A DNA stretch of 64,000 nt from contig OZ316897.1 of the NCBI GenBank assembly GCA_973895155.1, positions 3,906,001-3,970,000 of the forward strand. Direction: 5' to 3'. Numbering within the stretch: the first letter of the stretch is position 1; every line of letters starts with the position of its first letter. A model generated the notes under the pieces. That model worked only from the letters and a program-made list of their open reading frames with translations, was not told the DNA's origin and did no database searches. Below are positions 57,177 to 64,000 of this stretch, piece by piece. The position numbers and the translations under genes were made by a program. This DNA comes from Marsupella aquatica. Lineage: Eukaryota > Marchantiophyta.

Positions 57177-58838
57177 GTGTCAAATCCAGGTAGTGATGAC
57201 TGGATTCTAGATAGTGCATGTACTTTTCACATTTGCTCTAGAAGAGATTATTTCTGTTCTTACACGGTTTCCAACGGGTCAGTGTTGATGGGAAATGGAA
57301 TCCCATGTCAAGTTGTTGGACTTGGATCTGTAAGATTTCAGATGTTTGATGGTGCTGTAAGAACGTTGAGGAATGTGAGACACATTCCCAGCATGATGAA
57401 AAATCTCATTTCACTTGGAGTTTTAGAAGCAAATGGCCATCAGTGGAGTTCTGCTAATGGTGTCCTTCAGGTTTCAACTGGTACTAAAGTTGTATTGAAG
57501 GGAAAGAGACATAGCAATCTATACGTTTTGGAGGGCTGTGTAGTCTGTGATGAAGCAAATGTAACCTTATCTCATGAGGAGACGGCCCGGCTGTGGCACT
57601 TCCGTTTGGGCCACATGAGTGAAAAAGGTTTGGTTATTCTTCAGAAGAAAGGATTACTTTCTAATTTGCAATCTTGTAAGTTGGAATTTTGTGAGCACTG
57701 TGTGCTAGGGAAGCAGCACAGGAAACCCTTCGGAGTTGGAACTCACACCAGTAAGGAGGTACTTGAGTATGTACATAGTGATGTGTGGGGTCTAGCCCCT
57801 ACTCCCTCACATTCTGGACGATTATACTATATCACGTGCATAGACGATTACTCAAGGTATGTGTGGATATATTTTCTACACAGTAAGTCTGATGTTTTTG
57901 CCACTTTTAAGGAGTGGAAAGCCCAAGTTGAGAATCAGACTGGTAATAAGGTGAGATATCTACGATCGGATAATGGCGGTGAATACAATTCCGGGGAATT
58001 TGGAACGTATTGTAAGGAGCAGGGGATAACCCGCCATCTCACAACAAGTTATACTCCTCAGCAGAATGGTGTTTCTGAGAGACTCAACCGAACACTATTG
58101 GACCGCTCGAGGAGTATGTTGAGTCAATCATGCTTACCACATGAGTTTTGGGCTGAAGCTGTCAACACTACAGCTTATTTGGTAAATATTTCTCCATCCA
58201 GTTCTATTGGATTCAAGACGCCATTTGAAATGAGGTACGGGCGTCCAGCAGATTATTCACATTTGAGGATTTTTGGATGTGATGCTTATGTGCTTACACC
58301 TTCCCAGCTTCGATCCAAGCTGGAGTCCAAGTCGAAGAAGTGCATTTTCCTTGGCTATCAGAAAGGTGTGAAGGGTTATAGGTTATGGGATCCAGTAACC
58401 TGTAAACTAACTGTCAGTAGAGATGTGTCCTTTAATGAATCCAGATCATCAAAGGAGGGGGAGAGTTCTCAGGACTCCCATACTAACAAGGGGAAATCTC
58501 CCATCCCGGACCCGGTTGAGGGGGAGATTAGTCATGATGTTGTTCATGATAGGAGAGGTGGAGAAGCTCCGGGCTTGGAGCTGGTTCCTGTGATGGAACA
58601 AGAGGAGCAGATTGTTGCTAGGGTACCTCAAATTCAACCAGCAGCAGCAGCAGATCAGCCTGAGTCATCTACTAGAAGAACTTCCAGTCGTTCTACTAGA
58701 GCTCCTACCAGGTATGATCAATGGGCAGACTCATCTAAGCTAGATGACATTGACATTGCACCTGATGATGATGATATGGCTTTGATCTTGGAAGAAGGAG
58801 AGCCTTCTTCGTACAGTGAGGCTTGTGCTTCAGAGTAG
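57177..58838 (+). CDS. copia protease and integrase
   Basis: In frame with gag. The protease motif is WILDSACTFH (Asp-Ser-Ala; DSG or DTG is commoner). The integrase zinc domain reads HFRLGH…CEHC. The catalytic core has Asp in HSDVWG, Asp in LRSDNGGEY and Glu in GVSERLNRTLL, so the DDE triad is complete. A Ser/Thr/Arg-rich linker leads to a TAG at 58836-58838; the same frame then continues directly into RT. Confidence 0.9.
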   Translation: MSNPGSDDWILDSACTFHICSRRDYFCSYTVSNGSVLMGNGIPCQVVGLGSVRFQMFDGAVRTLRNVRHIPSMMKNLISLGVLEANGHQWSSANGVLQVSTGTKVVLKGKRHSNLYVLEGCVVCDEANVTLSHEETARLWHFRLGHMSEKGLVILQKKGLLSNLQSCKLEFCEHCVLGKQHRKPFGVGTHTSKEVLEYVHSDVWGLAPTPSHSGRLYYITCIDDYSRYVWIYFLHSKSDVFATFKEWKAQVENQTGNKVRYLRSDNGGEYNSGEFGTYCKEQGITRHLTTSYTPQQNGVSERLNRTLLDRSRSMLSQSCLPHEFWAEAVNTTAYLVNISPSSSIGFKTPFEMRYGRPADYSHLRIFGCDAYVLTPSQLRSKLESKSKKCIFLGYQKGVKGYRLWDPVTCKLTVSRDVSFNESRSSKEGESSQDSHTNKGKSPIPDPVEGEISHDVVHDRRGGEAPGLELVPVMEQEEQIVARVPQIQPAAAADQPESSTRRTSSRSTRAPTRYDQWADSSKLDDIDIAPDDDDMALILEEGEPSSYSEACASE

Positions 58839-60371
58839 AAGCATGAGTGGAATGCAGCAATGCAGAGGGAGTTGCAATCTTTGAGTGACAACAAGACATG
58901 GGAGCTGGTGGAGCTTCCAAGAGGTCAGCAAGTGGTGGACAGCAAGTGGATTTACAAGTTGAAGGACAGTCCTTCAGAGGGTGGAGATAAGATCTACAAG
59001 GCAAGGCTTGTTGCCAAGGGGTTCACTCAAGAGAAAGGAGTGGACTACAATGAGGTCTTTTCACCGGTGGCTAAGTATTCCACAATTCGGATCTTGTGTC
59101 AGCTTGTTGTGTTTTTTGGTCTGGTAATGGATCAGATGGATGTTGTTACTGCTATTCTCTATGGCAACTTGGAAGAGATGATCTTCATGAGACAGCCAGT
59201 AGGATTTATGAAGAAGGGCCAAGAGAGCTTAGTTTGCAGATTGCTCAAGTCCTTGTATGGATTGAAGCAGTCTCCCAGACAGTGGAACAAGCGGTTTGAT
59301 GATTTCATGTTTGCTCAAGGTTTTACAAGGATGGTGTATGATCCTTGTGTGTATACGAAATCAGTCAAGAATGATGTGTTTGGGTTCATCATTCTAGTGA
59401 TCTATGTGGATGACATGCTGATTGTGGCTAAAGATCAATCTGAGGTTGACAGTCTCAAGGCGAAATTGAGTGTTGAATTCAGGATGAAGGATCTTGGTAA
59501 GGCCAAGAGGATCTTAGGGATGGAGATTTTTAGGAACTCTGAGACTGGACAGTTGTGCTTGAGTCAAGGCCAGTATGCGAGGAAAGTACTTGCACGATTC
59601 AACATGGAGAACTGTAAGCCAGTGAGTATTCCTTTAGCTTCACATTTCAAGTTATCATCGGCTTTCTCTCCTACGGATGCTGTGGAGAAAGGTCTGATGG
59701 CTAAGATTCCTTATGAGAAGGCAGTAGGCAGTCTAATGTATTTGATGACTTGTACTAGGCCTGACTTGGCCCTAGCGATGGGCAAGGTTAGCAAATTCAT
59801 GTCAAATCCAGGGAAGGTACATTGGGAAGCTGTGAAGTGGATTCTCAGGTATCTGAAGGGAACAGAGGACTATGGATTACTATTTGATAACAGATCAAAT
59901 AGAACGTTAGTTGGCTATGTAGATTCTGACTATGGAGGCTGTCTGGATACAAGGAGATCTACAACTGGGTTTGTATACACTCTTGGAGGAGGATGTATCA
60001 GTTGGAAATCTACCTTGCAGAAGTGCATATCTCAGTCTACTACAGAAGTAGAGTATGTTGCAGCAGCAGAAGCTGCAAAGGAAGCAATTTGGTTGGATAA
60101 GTTGATCGCGGAGATGGGTTTAGAGCATGGAAAAATGACTCTAAACTGTGATAGTCAGAGTGCTCTTCACTTGGCTGCTAACCAGGTGATGGATAGCAGG
60201 GTGAAGCACATTGATATCAGGTACCATTTTATCAGGCAAGCAGTGTCTGATAAAACTTTTGAGCTAGTCAAGATTGATGGAAAGCTCAATCCCGCTGATG
60301 TCTTTACCAAAGTGATTCCTTTGGAGAGTTTCTCAAGACACCGTGTTACTTTGCAGGTTTTGCAGTTGTAG
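58839..60371 (+). CDS. copia reverse transcriptase and RNase H
   Basis: The frame resumes after the TAG (KHEWNAAMQRELQSL…TWELVELP), so the reported Met at 58860 is internal, not a true start. RT motifs are YKARLVAKGFTQ, DVVTA and YVDDMLIV with both catalytic Asp. RNase H has GYVDSDYGG, STTEVEYVAA and NCDSQSALHLA, and the family-typical KHIDIRYHFIR and LNPADVFTK near the end. Apart from the upstream stop the enzyme looks intact. Confidence 0.9.
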   Translation, partial: KHEWNAAMQRELQSLSDNKTWELVELPRGQQVVDSKWIYKLKDSPSEGGDKIYKARLVAKGFTQEKGVDYNEVFSPVAKYSTIRILCQLVVFFGLVMDQMDVVTAILYGNLEEMIFMRQPVGFMKKGQESLVCRLLKSLYGLKQSPRQWNKRFDDFMFAQGFTRMVYDPCVYTKSVKNDVFGFIILVIYVDDMLIVAKDQSEVDSLKAKLSVEFRMKDLGKAKRILGMEIFRNSETGQLCLSQGQYARKVLARFNMENCKPVSIPLASHFKLSSAFSPTDAVEKGLMAKIPYEKAVGSLMYLMTCTRPDLALAMGKVSKFMSNPGKVHWEAVKWILRYLKGTEDYGLLFDNRSNRTLVGYVDSDYGGCLDTRRSTTGFVYTLGGGCISWKSTLQKCISQSTTEVEYVAAAEAAKEAIWLDKLIAEMGLEHGKMTLNCDSQSALHLAANQVMDSRVKHIDIRYHFIRQAVSDKTFELVKIDGKLNPADVFTKVIPLESFSRHRVTLQVLQL

Positions 60372-60564
60372 TGCAAGTAGAGTTATTTAGCAATATGTGA
60401 CTATTTGTATATGGATTACTCATTCCTGTTAGACTACGGCTTAGTTCTAGTTAACCCTTAGTTAACCCTTGTGGTTTTTAGGGGGAGACCTGGTTTGGTG
60501 ATTGTCTAGAACTTCCCGCTGAGGATTCCATATGGTAGCATTTAGTCCAGTCCCCAAGACAAGA

Positions 60565-60578
60565 GTCAAGGGGGAGTT
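60565..60578 (+). other. Copia polypurine tract
   Basis: GTCAAGGGGGAGTT directly before the TG of the 3' LTR; primer for plus-strand synthesis. Confidence 0.85.
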
Positions 60579-60923
60579 TGTTAGATATTGCTCTAGTCTT
60601 GGGACTCTTGTGCTAACCACAGTTAGGCTAACTTGGGTTAGGACCTAGCTAAGGTTAGCGGTAGTGCTGTTGTGCATATAGCCAAGGCTGATGCCAGACC
60701 CTGGTGGAACTTAGGCTCATTGTTACGGAGCTAGTTGAGAAATAGGGAGAGCTTGTGCTGTGGATGCTTGGTATGGCCGGTCGGCCTAGAGTGCAGTAAA
60801 GCTCTTGTGTATTCCTGTGGACGTAGCCTCATGTGGAGGTGAACCACGTATCTCTTTGTGTCGACTATTGTGCGTTGGATAGCTTCATGGGCTTGCCGTT
60901 GCGAATGTCGTCTATGCTCAACA
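60579..60923 (+). repeat. 3' LTR of copia
   Basis: 345 bp, matching the 5' LTR with 7 substitutions and a 4-bp deletion. Confidence 0.95.
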
Positions 60924-60928
60924 CCAAA
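60924..60928 (+). repeat. Copia target site duplication, right (CCAAA)
   Basis: Same 5 bases as 54076-54080. The gypsy RNase H reading continues right after it. Confidence 0.9.
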
Positions 60929-62625
60929 GTGGTAATCCACACAAATAGCTCGTCGGCCGGGTACTTCAGTTCTAAGCCAAGGCTGAACCCCAAGGAAATG
61001 CGCTGGCAGATGTTCTTGGCGGATTTCGATTTTGAAATCCGCCACGTTCCAGGGAAGACAAATACGGCAGCAGACGCGTTATCGCGTAAGGACCAACATC
61101 GTGTCAATGGGATCACGATGCTCGAATTCGAGTGGCCAAAGGTTCTGGCCGCGGCGTATGGGGATGACAGGTTAGCTAAGGATTGGCAAAGCAATGGGGG
61201 TAGCCGGGGCAAGGGAAGGCACGTATCATTGGGGTTGGATACGACGCATACTGTCCAGTTATGGCGATACAAGCAGAGGCGTGTGTAAATACCAGAGTCT
61301 CTAAGGTTAGAGGTTCTGCAAAAGTACCACGACTCGCCCTGGGGAGGGCACGGAGGACAAGCCGCTACGTATCACAACATGTCGCAAGATGTGTATTGGC
61401 CGGACATGAAGCAATCGGTCCTTCAACACGTGCAAAGTTGTTACTCGTGCCAAAAGAACCCAACGGTCTATAGGGCAAAAGGAGGACTGCTGCAACCCTT
61501 ACCAGTAGCTGCGGCTCCATGGGAGTCTATCTCCATGGACTTCATTGTGGGATTACCTGAGTCCCACAACAGTAACTCCATCTTAACAATCGTGGATCGT
61601 TTTTCCAAGATGGCGTATTTCTTGCCTACTATATGAAGATGGTTTCGGCCCGAGAGGTTGCCGGTCTAGTATTTGACAATGTCTTCCAACAGTGGGGATT
61701 GTCATTGCATATCTTGTCCGATCGCGATACCAAGTTCACGGGCCATTTCTGGAAGGCATTGTTCCGGTTATCCGGAACGGACCTGACCAAGGGATCAGCG
61801 TATCATCATGAGACAGATGGCCAAACATAACGGGTTGATGGTATTGTGGAGGACTACTTGCGTCACTTTGTGATAGCCAATCAAAAGGATTGGGCGAAGC
61901 ATTTAACAATGGTCGAGTTTAGGTATAACTCAACCAAGCATTCGGCGATGGGGTTTGCGCCGTTTGTGTTGGCCATAGGGAGGATGCCAAGGGCGCCCTC
62001 CTGGTTTATAAATCCGGAAGCTTGGCGGACAGAAAGCAAGGTTCCTTCGGCGGACGATTTTATTCGAGAGCGGCACCTAGTTGTGGAAGCGGCTACCAAG
62101 GGTATGACCCTTGTCCAAAGTCGGTACAAGGAGCAAGGGGATAAACATCGACGCCAGGTAAGCTTTGAAATTGGGGAGAGCGTTTGGTTGCAGTTGAGAC
62201 CTGAGCAATACCACGGGAACATAAGTAGGAAGCTGGCTCCCAGATATGCGGGGCCCTATTGCATTATACGATGGGCCCACAAGGATAATCCGGTTTCGGT
62301 GGTGTTGGAGACACCCAAGGAAATGGGCGTGGGCAAAAGCTACCATGTTAGCCGGCTCAAGAAGTTTGTCAAAAACGATGATCCCAACCGGGATCAGGTC
62401 TTGCGTCCTGACGCCATGCTGGTGGAGGACGCTAAGGAGTTTGAGGTGGAGGCAATTCTGGCCCACCGTTACAAATGCAAGTTGGGAAGGCAAATCTTAG
62501 AGTATTTGGTGAAGTGGGCTGGCTATGATCAGGCCGAGAGTACTTGGGAACCGGAAGAAAATTTGGGTAATGCCTCAGAGATCCTTGGAAGCTATCGTAA
62601 GCGAAGCGACCTACCCCCATTGTGA
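60929..62625 (+). pseudogene. gypsy RNase H end, integrase and chromodomain, broken
   Basis: 60929-61090 completes RNase H (LNPKEMRWQMFLADFDFEIRHVPGKTN…ADALSRKD). Integrase follows: a zinc domain at about 61350-61460 (C-x2-C in CYSCQKNP), core Asp in SMDFIVGLP, Asp in LSDRDTKFTG. The third catalytic residue, expected as Glu after GQT at D-x35-E spacing, is a TAA stop at 61828-61830. A frame change lies at about 61630. The last ORF (61846-62625) includes the integrase C-terminal GPY-like region (APRYAGPYCIIRW) and a chromodomain (YLVKWAGYDQAESTWEPEENL, about 62500-62575), which targets chromoviruses to modified histone H3. Confidence 0.9.
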
Positions 62626-63040
62626 ATTGGTACAGGCAACTGTAGCTACCTTTGTGAGTTGTATCCTAGTTTCACTCCTCTCGGCCTCTTAAGGATAAAG
62701 GCGGATTGCATTGGTGCTAGAGGTTGTTGGGCGACCAATTTGCTTTTTGGGAGTGGAAGTTGATGGTGCCCGCCTTACGTGTGTGGGCGGGCTGGTCCAA
62801 ACCAAAGGGGAGGACAATGGGTCTGACGAGTTTGGAGTTAGCTTACCCGTTTAGCTAGACTGGCATCCTACTTGGATAATTGGGATAGGTTGGAATTTCC
62901 TAAGTTTGGAATGTGCATACCAACCTAGTTTGCATCAGCCTTATGGGCAAACCATTTTTTACCTCATAAAATTTTTAAGGCCCAAAGTAGTCTAGGCGTG
63001 TTGGAACGTTTACTGAGGTCACGCGGATGTGACCATTTTT
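62626..63040 (+). other. gypsy 3' untranslated region
   Basis: Non-coding stretch between the chromodomain stop and the polypurine tract. Confidence 0.8.
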
Positions 63041-63049
63041 AAGGGGGGG
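63041..63049 (+). other. gypsy polypurine tract
   Basis: AAGGGGGGG directly before the TG of the right LTR. Confidence 0.85.
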
Positions 63050-64000
63050 TGCAAGTCGCGGAACTCGACTACCTTAACACTTAGCTCCGGCATCGCTGAC
63101 TCCAACGCCGAGCTCCCTTATGGTCCAGGCCCGGATAGGCCATTCGGGGAGGACTTAGCATGGGGAGACTTGTGGGGGATGAGACGTGGCACTGGCAAGG
63201 CAAGGGGCCAAGCTGGGAACACACACTAAGGACTTGGACTAGCCTATGGCTGGTCGGGTCAAGGGGAAATGGGCCGGGCTCAAGGATGGTCATCCGGACC
63301 GTCGGATGGACTTTGAGTTCTGAGGGCTTGGGAGTGAGCTCTTCTTGGGCCCAAGGCCAATGGAGTTGACGTCATTGGCAAGTTGTGGCCCGATCCGGGT
63401 TGGGCTGGTCGGGGGCCCCAAGCGGTGATCAATCCTAAGGGCCTAGGCATGAGCACTAGGTCGGCCCGGTCACAATGGGCTAAGGTACTCCGCTTGCAGA
63501 TGCCTATCAAGAAAGTTATGGGCGTTGCCAGTTGGTGGTGCGCCCATTATGCGCGATGGGATCCGGGTTGGGGGCCAAATGTTTAGGGACCAAAGCTGGT
63601 CCGAGGGTGGCAGGTCTCCAGAAGCATATATGAGGGGAGTGGTGTCTCCCTGGGGGCTAAGGCCGAGCTGAAGTCGTGAGCCGCGGCGGTCGCGACACTA
63701 AGGGAAACCGCCAAACAGAAATGGTGATATCTTCCCAACGGGAAGTTTGTTGAAGGACTTCTTCGGTGCGTTGGAAAGCTCTTGAGGAGGGCTACGCTCT
63801 CATGAGCTCAGATGGGTCCGGGGGTGCCTTGGGTTCTCGTGGTTTGCGGGTGTTAGCTTGCCCGCTTGCCAAATCCTGCCAAACAGTAGCCAAGCCGCGT
63901 TCAGCCTCCCAAGGGAGCTTGCGTTGGGGAGGCAAGACCAAGTAGGTAAGGAGGCTGAGTGCCAAGGGTGCTCGGTCCCTAGACCATCAGTGGGGCGAAC
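63050..64000 (+). repeat. 3' LTR of the gypsy element (cut by window end)
   Basis: About 950 of an expected ~1480 bp. Lacks 18 bp (TAACAGACGCTTGGGGCG) present in the left LTR. Confidence 0.9.

Larger units (their letters stand above)
54081..60923 (+). mobile_element. Ty1/copia retrotransposon, full length, nested in gypsy
   Basis: 6843 bp with LTRs 54081-54429 and 60579-60923, both beginning TGTTAG and ending CAACA, and CCAAA target duplications. It has a primer binding site, gag, protease, integrase, RT and RNase H in one frame, and a polypurine tract. Integrase precedes RT, which defines Ty1/copia. By hand the LTRs differ by 7 substitutions and one 4-bp indel (about 2%). Two in-frame stop codons are the only obvious lesions. 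It splits the gypsy RNase H sequence between 54080 and 60929. Confidence 0.95.
49021..64000 (+). mobile_element. Chromodomain Ty3/gypsy retrotransposon, decayed, interrupted by copia; runs off the window
   Basis: Left LTR 49021-50504, PBS at 50509, gag, protease, RT/RNase H, integrase and chromodomain in order, a polypurine tract at 63041-63049, then the right LTR from 63050 to the window end. Without the 6.85-kb copia insertion the element is close to 8.6 kb, a normal size for a chromovirus. Hand comparison of the LTRs over about 930 bp gives some 45-50 differences (about 5%), almost all transitions, plus one 18-bp indel at about 49350. The coding region has many stops and frameshifts, so the copy is dead. 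TSDs cannot be checked because the right end lies outside the window. Confidence 0.9.

Overview
This is nuclear DNA of a land plant: GT-AG introns, two nuclear-type tRNA-Leu genes, plant-type Ty1/copia and chromodomain Ty3/gypsy retrotransposons, tRNA-derived SINE-like repeats and hAT-like MITEs. The gene families present (Pif1-like helicase, a 2OG-Fe(II) oxygenase-like gene, an RLE-type LINE, a PNPOx/ferredoxin-reductase fusion and an unusual large DNA transposon) make me lean towards a seedless plant (bryophyte, lycophyte or fern). That is inference only. The window is repeat-dominated; the only intact protein gene I trust as a host gene is the two-exon oxidoreductase at 40351-42662.

Layout. 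1-8.3 kb: intergenic DNA with microsatellites, two SINE-like copies and a 284-bp MITE. 8.3-25.1 kb: a decayed Pif1-like helicase gene, split at 11.23 kb by an 11.83-kb transposon (11231-23058). 25.5-27.8 kb: a decayed 2OG-Fe(II) oxygenase-like gene on the minus strand, with a minisatellite and a second MITE copy inside it. 27.8-33.9 kb: intergenic, possibly with an old solo LTR. 33.97-35.71 kb: 5'-truncated non-LTR retrotransposon with a restriction-like endonuclease end. 38.0-39.3 kb: hairpins and a papain-type protease pseudogene. 40.35-42.66 kb: oxidoreductase gene. 44.99-45.16 kb: a tandem pair of tRNA-Leu genes. 49.02-64.0 kb: a chromodomain Ty3/gypsy element whose RNase H region was later split by a 6.84-kb Ty1/copia element.

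The most interesting object is the 11231-23058 transposon. It has matching terminal inverted repeats and a 6-bp target duplication (TCTGAA), and removing it with one TSD copy makes the helicase reading frame continuous across the junction. It carries a two-exon DDE-type transposase-like gene on the minus strand and, on the plus strand, an F-box-like gene, an unknown Cys-rich gene and a three-exon beta-class DNA amino-methyltransferase (N6-adenine or N4-cytosine type). More than 20 copies of a palindrome (consensus CGATAAATTTATCG), usually followed within a few bases by a GCATTCCT-like box, fill its intergenic DNA and all three introns; I did not notice the palindrome elsewhere in the window. 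A transposase, a DNA-modifying enzyme and a dense array of palindromic sites suggest a mobile element that marks or reads its own DNA. This copy is decayed: frameshifts, nonsense codons, and a 14-bp duplication in the transposase catalytic motif.

The retrotransposon nest gives a relative timeline: gypsy LTRs differ by roughly 5% (hand count, mostly transitions), copia LTRs by roughly 2%, in agreement with the nesting order.
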